The position numbers and the translations under genes were made by a program. A stretch of 64,000 bases of DNA from Proteus cibi (lineage in GTDB: Bacteria; Pseudomonadota; Gammaproteobacteria; Enterobacterales; Enterobacteriaceae): NCBI RefSeq assembly GCF_003144405.1, contig NZ_PENW01000015.1:62001-126000 (forward strand), given 5' to 3'. How positions within the stretch are numbered: position 1 is the stretch's first letter; each line of letters opens with the position of its first letter. Of the stretch, positions 7,704 through 15,846 are shown in pieces. The notes below the pieces were generated by a model. The model worked only from the letters and a program-made list of their open reading frames with translations, was not told where the DNA came from and did not search any database.

Positions 7704-7877
7704 TTAGTAAAAAGTGCTTTTATGCTTTACTTCGTCTAGTTTTAAGACAAATTGTCGTTTTTTCATTCTATTTGCTCGTGTGAAGCTTCGTAGATTTACT
7801 GTTTTTTTACTTTTGCTATGTAAATAGATAGGGCTATGTTCTTTTTTATCAACACTTGGTAGATAACGATAAACTAA
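7704..7877 (-). pseudogene. Start-less basic ORF ahead of a strong terminator
   Basis: A minus-strand frame of 57 codons includes YLHSKSKKTVNLRSFTRANR and continues MKKRQFVLKLDEVKHKSTFY before TAA. It is strongly basic and looks like real protein rather than random AT-rich translation. The only ATG is at the 38th codon; upstream of the first codon there is a TAA. Either it is the tail of a lost gene, or it uses an unusual start. A rho-independent terminator lies about 95 bases downstream on the same strand. The family is unknown. Confidence 0.35.
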
Positions 7878-7936
7878 TTATAATCAATAACTAATAAACT
7901 TTTCTCTGTCTTTCCCTGTAAAATTAAAGATGCAAT

Positions 7937-8287
7937 ATGAATAAAAACGATAAGTTATTTATTACTAAACAACAAAAAATAATGTGTGAAAGATATGGTG
8001 TTTCACCTCAAAAACCAGAAGAAATGGTCGCGATTGCTTTAGATAACCTAAATGGTACCCCTATTTATGGTACACGCGTAAAGCATTCTGAAGGTGATAC
8101 TATAAGTTGGTTTTTCTATTGTGCAGAATTTTGTGCAAAGGACGATTTTTATCAACCATTGCATACAGAACATTTGGAAGAATTGCTCCCTGAAGTAATA
8201 AATTATCTTTATTTGCCAGAAGGGTATAATTTTATTATTGATAGAGATGGATATGAAGATGTTTGGTTTGAAGAAATAAATGAATAA
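7937..8287 (+). CDS. Imm33/DUF2185-like immunity family protein
   Basis: 116 residues, soluble and acidic. The C-terminal part, FYQPLHTEHLEELLPEVINY followed by LPEGYNFIIDRDGYEDVWFE, has the pattern I associate with Imm33-like immunity proteins of polymorphic toxin systems. No toxin gene is visible next to it, so it would be an orphan immunity gene or a member with another role. The ATG at 7937 gives a complete domain, although no strong Shine-Dalgarno is seen. The assignment is from memory. Confidence 0.5.
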   Translation: MNKNDKLFITKQQKIMCERYGVSPQKPEEMVAIALDNLNGTPIYGTRVKHSEGDTISWFFYCAEFCAKDDFYQPLHTEHLEELLPEVINYLYLPEGYNFIIDRDGYEDVWFEEINE

Positions 8288-8519
8288 GTATTTATTATTA
8301 ATTTATAGTGTTTAGATTAAGTAGATTTACATTTTATATACTCTTAATTATTGAATTTTATAGCGATATGAGAATATAAAAGTATTAAGTTATTTTAGAA
8401 ATTAAAAATATTAATTGATGTTGATCTTATTTTCAACATAAAGACAATGACAGGTTAATCAGTTTGAGTAAATATTATAAGAGTATTTAATTCACTATTA
8501 ATAAGGAAGGTCACTATTT

Positions 8520-8741
8520 ATGTTTCCAGAATATCGTGATTTAATTTCAAAACTTCGTCAAACTGATCCTCATTTTCGCGCTCTTTTTGAACAACATAAC
8601 GAACTTGACCATAAAATTGTTAGATTAGAACATAAAGATAGAAGAGGATATGGTGAAGAAGTTGTTGAGCTAAAAAAACAAAAATTAAAACTGAAAGAGG
8701 AAATTCATCAGATCCTTAAAAATCCACCGGAAGATGAGTAA
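8520..8741 (+). CDS. ydcH: YdcH family protein (DUF465)
   Basis: 73 residues starting MFPEYRDLISKLRQ, matching E. coli YdcH along its length including LDHKI and the Lys-rich coiled coil (VVELKKQKLKLKEEI). The function of the family is unknown. AAGGAAGG precedes the ATG by ten bases. A rho-independent terminator follows, so the gene is monocistronic. Confidence 0.85.
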   Translation: MFPEYRDLISKLRQTDPHFRALFEQHNELDHKIVRLEHKDRRGYGEEVVELKKQKLKLKEEIHQILKNPPEDE

Positions 8742-8777
8742 TAAAAATAATTACTCTTTAAATCCATAAAGATACAG

Positions 8778-8808
8778 AAACCATCCAACTAAAAAGGGAT
8801 GGTTTTTT
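8778..8808 (+). terminator. Terminator after ydcH
   Basis: Stem ACCATCC / GGATGGT with an A-rich loop, followed by T6. Confidence 0.75.
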
Positions 8809-8874
8809 GCTTTTAGAAAAATAAATTATTGTTGATATGAAAATTATATAAACCACAAGGTTTTATTTATAAAG

Positions 8875-8897
8875 AAAAGGCTACTGTGTAGCCTTTT
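8875..8897 (-). terminator. Terminator after the yedE module
   Basis: Stem AAAAGGCTAC / GTAGCCTTTT with a tiny loop, in the space between the converging ydcH and DUF3343 genes; it may act in both directions. Confidence 0.7.
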
Positions 8898-8940
8898 AAT
8901 TATCTAGGTTCTAAAAAGGATAATTTAACTCTGTACTATG

Positions 8941-9192
8941 TCAAAACTCATCTTTCCAAAGCACATCAAAATGATTTTTATTTATTTTATAAACAGCTCT
9001 AACATTATCATTAATATACTGTTTATAAATTTCATCAGCAGAAAAATAAATGGATACGGCTAACTCACATTCAGATGATATTTTTCGCGGGGCATCAATA
9101 ATGTTTGAGGAAAAATTATCTTGTTGGAGTTGTTGCTGAAGTTTTTTTACAGCATATTGCTCATGAAAAAGAAATAAATAATTATGCGTCAT
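8941..9192 (-). CDS. DUF3343 protein, putative Se/S carrier partner of YedE
   Basis: 83 residues from ATG 9192, beginning MTHNYLFLFHEQYAVKKLQQ. The FLFH start and length fit DUF3343, small proteins commonly encoded beside YedE-type transporters and proposed to help deliver selenium or sulfur species. The start overlaps the end of yedE by 11 bases, implying translational coupling; an earlier ATG at 9207 lacks a ribosome binding site and would enlarge the overlap. No conserved C-terminal cysteine is apparent in this copy, which is worth checking. Confidence 0.65.
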   Translation of the reverse strand: MTHNYLFLFHEQYAVKKLQQQLQQDNFSSNIIDAPRKISSECELAVSIYFSADEIYKQYINDNVRAVYKINKNHFDVLWKDEF

Positions 9193-10267
9193 TTTTTCTA
9201 ATTCCATTATTTTTTGCTTTATTTACAACATAGGTATAAATAGTAGCAACAATGACTGCAAACAATAAACCAATAATAATAACTAGCTTACCATTATCTG
9301 TAACACCAGCAGGGCTTGAAGCATAAGTGAAGTTATGAGCAAATGCAGCCCCTACTAACATACCCATGACGCTGACTGCCGCATCTGAGTTACCTTGACC
9401 TGCATTAGCGAGCTGTCGTAATGGACAACCCGTAATGAGGACACCGCACAAGCCGACAAGTGCCATAGAGAGAAAATTCCATAGTCCATCGCTGTGGGCT
9501 ATGGGTTGATTTTCAAAACCAAGATTAAACTTACCTAAATAGAGATTCCCCAAAAGCACAACGAGTGTTAATGCGATTACACCAAACGCCATATTATAAT
9601 TGCGTGATAAAAATATATGCTTGGCCATACCAATAAAACAAAATCTTGTGCGTTGAATAATAAAGCCAATAATAAGCCCTGCGATGATAGACATCCACAC
9701 TGGCGCATGACTTGCTCCTGGACCTTTCACACTGGCATTGAATATATCACTGTTCCATAAGAATAGTGCAAAGAGGAATATACATATAATAGGTAAAACA
9801 AAACCTTCTATAGAAGATTGGCTATAATTTCTTGGGAGAGAAAATCCTTTTTTAACAAATAAACTGCCTATGCCAATTCCTATTATTAATCCCACTAATC
9901 CTATTACAGCATTTAAATCGCCAGCACCGATACGTAGTACCATTCTTAATGGGCAACCTAAAAAAACTAAGCAGCCTGCCATCATCAGAAAACCTAGCGT
10001 AAAACGAATAATAGGTGCAGAGCCAGCTTTTGACTGAAATTCTTTGAAGATAAGTGCGGCAATAAAAGAACCTAGAATAAAACCGAATATTTCAGGGCGA
10101 AGATATTGTACCGTTTCTGTGTGATGTAAGCCCATACTTCCCGCACTATCACGAATAAAGCAAGCGACACAAACACCCATGTTAGGTGGATTTCCGTTAA
10201 TACCAAGAAGTAACGCAATAGTACCGATAATAAACCCAGATAGGATTAAAACCCATTTTATAGACAT
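9182..10267 (-). CDS. yedE: YedE-family putative selenium transporter
   Basis: 361 residues with about ten hydrophobic segments and two related halves, each carrying a Gly-Cys-Pro-(L/I)-R motif (FLGCPLRMVL and ITGCPLRQLA) plus VCVACFIRDS near the N-terminus. Paired GCP motifs are the mark of the YeeE/YedE channel-like family, which carry thiosulfate or selenium compounds; this length and the DUF3343 neighbour favour the selenium group. I chose ATG 10267, which has GGAGG six bases upstream, over an in-frame ATG at 10348. A strong hairpin lies in the leader at 10285-10297. Confidence 0.8.
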   Translation of the reverse strand: MSIKWVLILSGFIIGTIALLLGINGNPPNMGVCVACFIRDSAGSMGLHHTETVQYLRPEIFGFILGSFIAALIFKEFQSKAGSAPIIRFTLGFLMMAGCLVFLGCPLRMVLRIGAGDLNAVIGLVGLIIGIGIGSLFVKKGFSLPRNYSQSSIEGFVLPIICIFLFALFLWNSDIFNASVKGPGASHAPVWMSIIAGLIIGFIIQRTRFCFIGMAKHIFLSRNYNMAFGVIALTLVVLLGNLYLGKFNLGFENQPIAHSDGLWNFLSMALVGLCGVLITGCPLRQLANAGQGNSDAAVSVMGMLVGAAFAHNFTYASSPAGVTDNGKLVIIIGLLFAVIVATIYTYVVNKAKNNGIRKNDA

Positions 10268-10284
10268 CAAATGCCTCCGTTGAT

Positions 10285-10297
10285 GGGGGAAGCCCCC
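10285..10297 (-). promoter_or_regulatory. Hairpin in the yedE leader
   Basis: A five-base G:C stem (GGGGG / CCCCC) with a three-base loop lies 18 bases before the yedE start codon, directly next to the GGAGG ribosome site. In this AT-rich region it is conspicuous. It could limit ribosome access or protect the 5' end; no known riboswitch fits. Confidence 0.4.
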
Positions 10298-10561
10298 CTG
10301 ACTAATAGAACCTATTAAGTACGGAGCAACTATATATAAGAATAACATCTGATTCTTTTATATAGATCACGTCAAAGTTAATAAACTAAATTTAATTATC
10401 ATATTTTGATTATATTTATCATAACAATCATTATTAGATTAGACTTTATTTCTTAATTAAGATAATACTTATCCCTATTTCATTATTTTTTGAGATAATG
10501 CTAACTTAAGATAAATACTGGAAGTTACTTTCTAACTGTTAATAATATTTAAAGGATAATT

Positions 10562-10843
10562 ATGAAAAAGCTTATTTTAGCATTGGGTTTATTATCAATT
10601 TCTTCTATTGCTGTTTCTGCTGATTTATCTAAAGCATGTGAAGACTATTTTAAAGAAACAGACTCTTATGTTGAGCTAATGGCAAAAAATGATGCAACTA
10701 AGGCTCAAGCAGAAGCGATGAAAGCGCAATATGCTCAAGCTAAAGAACAATTTGCGGCATTACCTAAAGATGTTCAGGAAAGTACTTGTAAGCAAGCTTT
10801 AGATTCTTTAGAGCAAATGAAAAAAATGTCAGCAGGTCAATAA
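10562..10843 (+). CDS. DUF5339 periplasmic protein
   Basis: 93 residues: signal peptide MKKLILALGLLSISSIAVSA then a short helical, Ala/Gln/Lys-rich mature protein with two Cys (KACEDYF and STCKQAL) that could form a disulfide. It matches what I recall of DUF5339 proteins of Proteus and Pasteurellaceae; function unknown. AAAGGA lies eight bases before the ATG, and a strong terminator follows. It is divergent from yedE, sharing a 294-base promoter region. Confidence 0.75.
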   Translation: MKKLILALGLLSISSIAVSADLSKACEDYFKETDSYVELMAKNDATKAQAEAMKAQYAQAKEQFAALPKDVQESTCKQALDSLEQMKKMSAGQ

Positions 10844-10863
10844 ATTTTATTCTGTTGTAATAC

Positions 10864-10896
10864 GCCTTATAATAATTAAAGTTATAAGGCTTTTTT
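10864..10896 (+). terminator. Terminator after the DUF5339 gene
   Basis: Nine-base perfect stem GCCTTATAA / TTATAAGGC followed by T6. Confidence 0.8.
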
Positions 10897-11050
10897 CTTG
10901 CTTAAAGATAAAATTAATTCTTATATCGCATTGCTTTATTAATTTAATGTAAATTTAAGAAATAATTAATTTTAATCTCTTTTCTATTTTTATTTTCTCT
11001 TTTTTAGTTTTAACTTACCTCCTTAATAAAGCGTACTTAAAATAAACAAT

Positions 11051-11245
11051 ATGATTTATATCGCAACCAGTTTAAATAGTTATGTTGCTGATAAAAAAGA
11101 TAATATTGATTGTCTTACCCATATTGAAAATCCTGAAAATTTAGATTTCGATTTTGCTAATTATCTTAATAAAATAGATGTGATGGTTATGGGAATAACA
11201 ACTTTTGAAACAATAATAGTTTTTCAGTTTGTTTTTTTATTTTAG
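11051..11245 (+). pseudogene. Truncated RibD C-terminal/DHFR-like protein
   Basis: The first 55 codons encode MIYIATSLNSYVADKKDNID and on to VMVMGITTFET, the N-terminal strand, loop and MG(R/I)xTFE motif of the RibD C-terminal/dihydrofolate reductase-like family (full length about 175 residues). The frame then turns into IIVFQFVFLF and stops; no homologous remainder follows. The gene has lost its C-terminal two thirds. Confidence 0.65.
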
Positions 11246-11417
11246 TTAAGTTAGTTATTTATTCTTTATTTTTCGCTGTAATATAGCTTAAATTATTTCT
11301 AATCATCGTTTTATGAGCGATTGCTTTTATTTTTATATAAACAGTAAAATTTATTTTGGTGGAGAATAGATTTTATGGAATAATTATCAACTCCTATTTC
11401 TTATTGATATTCAGTTT

Positions 11418-11816
11418 ATGTATTACTTTTTATTTTTATTACTTTCTATATTTATAAGCTCTGGATGTACCACTAATAAAGCAACTCAGACGCAATTAAT
11501 TGAAACACAGTCTAGTAATCTCACCCCTGATAGTCACGCAGTTAATAATAACTTGGTTTTTATGTTAGGAAAACAATCTCGTTTTGAAATGGAAGTGCAA
11601 GAGGAAAAAAAAAGATTTGGACAAGTCTTTAAAGTTGGTTTAAACGAGGAAAAACCATCATTAAATAATCAGTATTTAAATAATAATTCAACATTAAAGC
11701 CTATTCAAAAAATAAGCTTTACCATGCCCGTTCCTGAACCTATTTGGAATGAAGAAAAACAAACAGTTGAATTTAAATGGAAACAAAAACCACATTATAC
11801 TTTTGATGCCTATTAA
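11418..11816 (+). CDS. Hypothetical lipoprotein
   Basis: 132 residues with a hydrophobic signal and a lipobox (ISSGC, Cys17). The mature part is polar, Asn/Gln-rich, with no recognised domain; it ends PVPEPIWNEEKQTVEFKWK. It lies 43 bases before a second small lipoprotein gene on the same strand, and the two may form an operon. The absence of a good Shine-Dalgarno leaves the start uncertain. Confidence 0.55.
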   Translation: MYYFLFLLLSIFISSGCTTNKATQTQLIETQSSNLTPDSHAVNNNLVFMLGKQSRFEMEVQEEKKRFGQVFKVGLNEEKPSLNNQYLNNNSTLKPIQKISFTMPVPEPIWNEEKQTVEFKWKQKPHYTFDAY

Positions 11817-11859
11817 TATATTAATATCAATTTAAAATTTAATTTTATATGGAAAAATC

Positions 11860-12102
11860 ATGCGCATAGTAATTACTTTATTATCTTTTTTATTATTGGG
11901 TTGTACTACTGATAACGTTACTTTTAGTGCGGGTAATTCAGGAAACCATAGAATAGGTAGTCCAGTGTGTTCTACATTAGTTTGTGGTAAGAATACTCGA
12001 ACACCTGGAGAGCAAAAAGCAATTAATGAAGCGGTTCATGAACAACAGCGGGCTATTATGCGAGGAGAAAAACCTGATTTACGGATCATGGCTTCTTATT
12101 AA
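11860..12102 (+). CDS. Hypothetical small lipoprotein
   Basis: 80 residues: signal MRIVITLLSFLLLGC with the lipobox LLGC (Cys15), then a mature part with two further cysteines (SPVCSTLVCG) and a charged helix ending KPDLRIMASY. Second gene of a probable two-gene unit of lipoproteins. Function unknown. GGAAAA precedes the ATG by four to nine bases. Confidence 0.6.
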   Translation: MRIVITLLSFLLLGCTTDNVTFSAGNSGNHRIGSPVCSTLVCGKNTRTPGEQKAINEAVHEQQRAIMRGEKPDLRIMASY

Positions 12103-12154
12103 AAACTAACACTATTATCTATGCCAGTAATGACTACTGGCTGATAATGATTTT

Positions 12155-12694
12155 TTAGATTTTATTAATAATAAAATTAGCTCTATCAGTTATTTTTATT
12201 TTAGGCAGTTCTATTAAATCATAATTATATTTTTTATAAACAGCTCTCATAGCTAAATAGGTTTCTTCAGCTTCTTTTTCTGTTTGTTTTCTTTCTTGAT
12301 CTTGAGTATAAATTTCAGCCCATGGTGGCGCAATAAACACATTTGTGGAATAACGAAATAAGCTAATTGCCTTATCAAGGTGTTTGGGAATTGCTAAACC
12401 ACATAGTAGTAAATAGCCTGCAATATCAGGGATGCCTCTATCATAGAAATAAAGCCTTTTATTGTTGTTTGCTTCATGCCATGACCGTAATTCCCAAATT
12501 AGCATTGCTTGTGCAAAAGCGTTAGGATCTTCCCATGGTAATGCATTTCCTTCAATAATACTTTGGTCTTGAATAATGGCTCTTCCTGCTTCTAAAGAAC
12601 AAGGGTAACCTCTATTTTTAAGTTCATTTATTAGCGTGGTTTTCCCAGAACCAGGACCGCCAGTTAATATAATACGATGTGATTTTACAGGCAT
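12155..12694 (-). CDS. AAA family ATPase (P-loop kinase-like)
   Basis: 179 residues beginning MPVKSHRIILTGGPGSGKTT, a Walker A motif (GGPGSGKT) right at the N-terminus, followed by YFYDRGIPDIAGY, a conserved motif of the AAA_28 group of small P-loop NTPases resembling nucleotide or metabolite kinases. The substrate is unknown. ATG 12694 has AGGAG five bases upstream and is preferred over the in-frame ATG at 12718. Confidence 0.75.
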   Translation of the reverse strand: MPVKSHRIILTGGPGSGKTTLINELKNRGYPCSLEAGRAIIQDQSIIEGNALPWEDPNAFAQAMLIWELRSWHEANNNKRLYFYDRGIPDIAGYLLLCGLAIPKHLDKAISLFRYSTNVFIAPPWAEIYTQDQERKQTEKEAEETYLAMRAVYKKYNYDLIELPKIKITDRANFIINKI

Positions 12695-12860
12695 GATAAC
12701 TCCTATAAGTTGATACAATTAAGGGAATGGTGATGATGTATAGAAAGGCGTTAATGCTAGCGTTGTTAGAGATTAAGTATACTAAAATAGGGAACTAGAA
12801 AAAGTGTACTAGCATTAAATGCTAATATAAATCTTAAGAGTCTTGATTTCATGAAGCTCA
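12695..12860. other. Intergenic between AAA ATPase and lipoprotein gene
   Basis: Holds the leader and promoter of the minus-strand ATPase gene. No gene or conserved RNA recognised. Confidence 0.35.
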
Positions 12861-12888
12861 AAAATAGCGTAATAATTTACGCTATTTT
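12861..12888 (-). terminator. Terminator after the 12912-13667 lipoprotein gene
   Basis: Perfect 12-bp stem AAAATAGCGTAA / TTACGCTATTTT with a four-base loop. Confidence 0.7.
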
Positions 12889-12911
12889 AAAAGAGACGTA
12901 ATGAATAAACA

Positions 12912-13667
12912 TTAAGGAATGCAAGGCTCTGGTGCATAGTGACTATTTGGGAAAGGATTTGGTAAATAGCTACATTTTCTTATTGTTTTTTGTGTGCCTT
13001 CTTCTGATTCAAAAAGCGCAATACCAATTACGCCAGTATTTCTTTTATCACCTTGAGTATTATAATTGACATATCCTTCCTCAGGTGCGCCAAAACGAAA
13101 AGCGGCAACTTGTTGCTGATTTTTTCTAAAACCCTCAACAAATAAAGTATCACCCGGTCTTAATAAATAACCTCTATTTTGATAAGAACCGGCTGTGCCA
13201 CTGATTACATCTAAACCATCAACAGTAATAACAGCTTCGTACATTATTTTATAACTAGTGTTATGTAGAAAAATAATATAACGCTCACTCGGTTTTCCAT
13301 ACAATAGATATTGATTATTTTGCGAGTGATATAATGGCATTATATTTCTGTGTTCAGTTAAGATTGATAACTGGACTGGGCTTTCACTAATTCGTGAAAC
13401 TTTAGAATAAGAATTGGCAGGTGCTCCACTTTGATAAAATATAGATGTTGTTTGTGAAGGTGCCTGTGATAATCGATATGCTTCAACACTTTCAGTAACA
13501 GAAAGTAAATTCTCTCCCCATTTTGTTGAAAGGGCTCTATTTTCTGTTTGCTCATTAGCAACACTTAAGCTAGTGGGATAATTTTTCTCAATTGTTGTAC
13601 AGCCAGAGGTTAGTATTAAAATACTGCTCAATAACGAAAGTGATGTAATTGTTTTGAATAGATTCAT
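12912..13667 (-). CDS. Hypothetical lipoprotein, 251 aa
   Basis: Signal peptide with lipobox (LTSGC, Cys23), then a mature domain containing a beta-rich C-terminal half (YLLRPGDTLFVEGFRKNQQQ) that ends CSYLPNPFPNSHYAPEPC with two cysteines. No family recognised. AAGG lies before the ATG. Monocistronic with its own terminator; probably a periplasm-facing outer-membrane lipoprotein. Confidence 0.7.
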   Translation of the reverse strand: MNLFKTITSLSLLSSILILTSGCTTIEKNYPTSLSVANEQTENRALSTKWGENLLSVTESVEAYRLSQAPSQTTSIFYQSGAPANSYSKVSRISESPVQLSILTEHRNIMPLYHSQNNQYLLYGKPSERYIIFLHNTSYKIMYEAVITVDGLDVISGTAGSYQNRGYLLRPGDTLFVEGFRKNQQQVAAFRFGAPEEGYVNYNTQGDKRNTGVIGIALFESEEGTQKTIRKCSYLPNPFPNSHYAPEPCIP

Positions 13668-14018
13668 ATCCTTGCTTTCCTTAGTATTTATACGAAATTC
13701 ACTTCTAAATTTTATTAATACTAAATTAGCGTTTGTTTTCTAATTTGTCTCTCAGCTAATTCTTAGGTGAGTCGTATTTAAAGATAAACAGTTGTAATTT
13801 GGGATAGTCTGAAGTCAATGTCATGAATTTATGGAGAGTTTGATTCAGTATATGAAAAGCAAAAGTAGGATCTCATTATTCTGAATTTTATTTCTTCTTA
13901 TTTTTCTTATTTAAGCATTTTATGTCTATGGGAGCATTGAATAGCAATTGAAAGAAGAAGCGTTTGATTCTATGATAGAACGTATATGTTTTATTATGAT
14001 TTGTATATAAGGATTGGC

Positions 14019-14216
14019 GTGGGTATTGTAAAAATTTCTGATGAATTACATGAGTATTTGCGAAAAGCAAGTAATGTGATGTCACGCTCTGTTAATGCTC
14101 AGGCAGAGTTTTGGATAAAAATTGGCATTCAAGCAGAATTAAACCCAGATAAAACGTTTCCTATGATTATCAATGAGATGCTGGAAAAAGAAGCCATCAA
14201 GCAAGAAGTAGAATAA
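14019..14216 (+). CDS. ParD-like antitoxin family protein
   Basis: 65 residues from GTG 14019, with the core VKISDELHEYLRKASNVMSR, then SVNAQAEFWIKIG and a charged C-terminus. This is the ParD-like family (ribbon-helix-helix type). An ATG at 13986 is in frame, but AAGGA lies seven bases before the GTG. It ends 12 bases before a methionine aminopeptidase gene, so the two are one transcription unit; ParD-like genes next to map genes recur in other proteobacteria as far as I recall. No ParE-type toxin is present. Confidence 0.65.
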   Translation: MGIVKISDELHEYLRKASNVMSRSVNAQAEFWIKIGIQAELNPDKTFPMIINEMLEKEAIKQEVE

Positions 14217-14228
14217 GAGGAAAGAAAA

Positions 14229-15005
14229 GTGGACAAAATAACGATTAAAACGGCTGATGAAATTGAATTAATGCGTGAATCAGGGCGTTTATTGGCGAAA
14301 GTTTTTACAATGCTTGATGATTTTATTGTACCGGGTGTTTCTACACTAGAGATTAACGATAAAGTTGATGATTTTATTGTCAATGAACTCCAATCAAGAC
14401 CAGCAAGTAAAGGTCAATATGGTTATGAATATGTACTAAATACATCTATCAATGAAGTTGTTTGCCATGGCGTGCCGAAAGCCGATGAACGCCTTAAAAG
14501 CAAAGATATTGTTAATGTTGATATTACATTAGAAAAAAATGGATTTATTGCTGACTCGAGTAAAATGTATATTATGCCAGAGGCATCTCCTATTGCGCGT
14601 AAATTAGCAAAAACAACCTACCAAGCCATGTGGGAAGGTATTAAGGAAGTAAAACCAGGTGCGACATTAGGTGATATTGGTCATGCTATTCAAAGCTTTG
14701 CACAAAGCCATGGATATAGTGTAGTGAGAGAATATTGTGGGCATGGAATAGGAAGAGAAATGCATGAAGCGCCACAAGTACTACATTATGGTATTAAAGG
14801 GCAAGGTGTTGAACTAAAAGAAGGTATGACTTTTACGATTGAACCAATGATAAATCAAGGTGGCGCTAAAATAAAAACCAAAAAAGATGGTTGGACAGTT
14901 GTGACAAGAGATAAAAAGCTATCGGCTCAATCAGAACATACTATTTTAGTAACAGCAACAGGGTATGAAGTGCTCACTTTACGTCCTGAAGAAGTATTAC
15001 CATAA
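14229..15005 (+). CDS. map: Type I methionine aminopeptidase
   Basis: 258 residues, GTG start with AGAGGAAAG upstream. Removes N-terminal methionine from nascent proteins using a di-metal centre. All five metal ligands and the catalytic His are visible: VCHGVP, NVDITL, IADSSKM, GHGIGREMHEAP, TIEPMI and SEHTILV. It lies next to a ParD-like gene rather than rpsB, the usual partner of the housekeeping map, so it is probably a second copy (not provable from this window). No N-terminal zinc-finger extension. Confidence 0.85.
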   Translation: MDKITIKTADEIELMRESGRLLAKVFTMLDDFIVPGVSTLEINDKVDDFIVNELQSRPASKGQYGYEYVLNTSINEVVCHGVPKADERLKSKDIVNVDITLEKNGFIADSSKMYIMPEASPIARKLAKTTYQAMWEGIKEVKPGATLGDIGHAIQSFAQSHGYSVVREYCGHGIGREMHEAPQVLHYGIKGQGVELKEGMTFTIEPMINQGGAKIKTKKDGWTVVTRDKKLSAQSEHTILVTATGYEVLTLRPEEVLP

Positions 15006-15277
15006 TTTATACGCCTTTCTATTTATAGCCATTTTAAGAGAAAATAATCTTTATAATTTCAAAATTATTTAATTTTTAATTAAAGTGGCTAGTTGTATCT
15101 TTTTTATTTTCCATTTCTATCAATAAATTAACTTCAAAGTTCATTATCTTTATAAATCTGAGTTGTAAATTACTCGTTGATCACTATATTAATGTAAATA
15201 TTTATTAAGTGTTAATGGTTCATCATAAATGATTGCAGGATGCGATTATTACTCTATGGAAGAATAAGGATGTTAAT

Positions 15278-15622
15278 ATGGAAAATATTTCAAAAATTTT
15301 GGAAGAGTGGGGATCATGGGTAGCTAATGATCAAAATGCTATTAATTTATTGAATAATAATAAAAAAGAACTTATTCCAGAACGTATAAAGTTAAGAAAA
15401 AAATGCACTCATCATAATGCTAATATTATCAATGATTTAATGAAAAGATTGATGATGCATAATAAAGAGGACTATCAATTACTTATTAATTACTATGTCT
15501 TTGGCAAAACGTTTATTCAACTTGCAAAATATAATCAATGTTCCGATACATATATTGGAAAAAAACTGAAAAAAGCAGAAGGTATGATTGAAGGTATGCT
15601 GATTTTTTCGGATGTTGATTAA
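15278..15622 (+). CDS. Phage antitermination protein Q-like
   Basis: 114 residues starting MENISKILEEWGSWVANDQN. The N-terminal EEWGxWxA(N)D and the C-terminal helix-turn-helix-like part (YYVFGKTFIQLAKYNQCSDT) match lambdoid Q antiterminators, which load on RNA polymerase at the late promoter. AAGGATG lies before this ATG; the in-frame ATG at 15233 is less likely. There is no phage DNA around it, so it is an orphan remnant of a prophage, possibly the same one as the lysis cassette at the window start. Confidence 0.65.
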   Translation: MENISKILEEWGSWVANDQNAINLLNNNKKELIPERIKLRKKCTHHNANIINDLMKRLMMHNKEDYQLLINYYVFGKTFIQLAKYNQCSDTYIGKKLKKAEGMIEGMLIFSDVD

Positions 15623-15733
15623 ATGATAAAAATTAAAATTGATTAAAATAATGCTTTACGATCGTAAAATAGAGATTATGCTAATAACACTTAGAACAAT
15701 TAAGGTATAAAAATACGATATTTACTTTGATTT
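15623..15733. other. Upstream part of the lipase control region
   Basis: AT-rich DNA between the Q-like gene and the 14-bp repeats. No terminator with a clear stem is seen for the Q-like gene. Confidence 0.3.
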
Positions 15734-15789
15734 TTGTACTTTAAAGATTGTATTTTAAATTTTGTATTCTAAATGTTGTTTTAAGTATT
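15734..15789 (+). repeat. 14-bp tandem repeat upstream of the lipase gene
   Basis: Four copies with exact 14-base spacing: TTGTACTTTAAAGA, TTGTATTTTAAATT, TTGTATTCTAAATG and TTGTTTTAAGTATT, at 15734, 15748, 15762 and 15776. A weaker fifth copy may precede at 15720. The array ends 57 bases before the lipase ATG. Repeats with a constant period near 1.3 helical turns could be regulator sites or a promoter array. Confidence 0.6.
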
Positions 15790-15846
15790 GCTAATAGGAT
15801 GTTTAGCAAATTAAATAGATTAATTTAAACCCAAGGAGTGGAAAAT

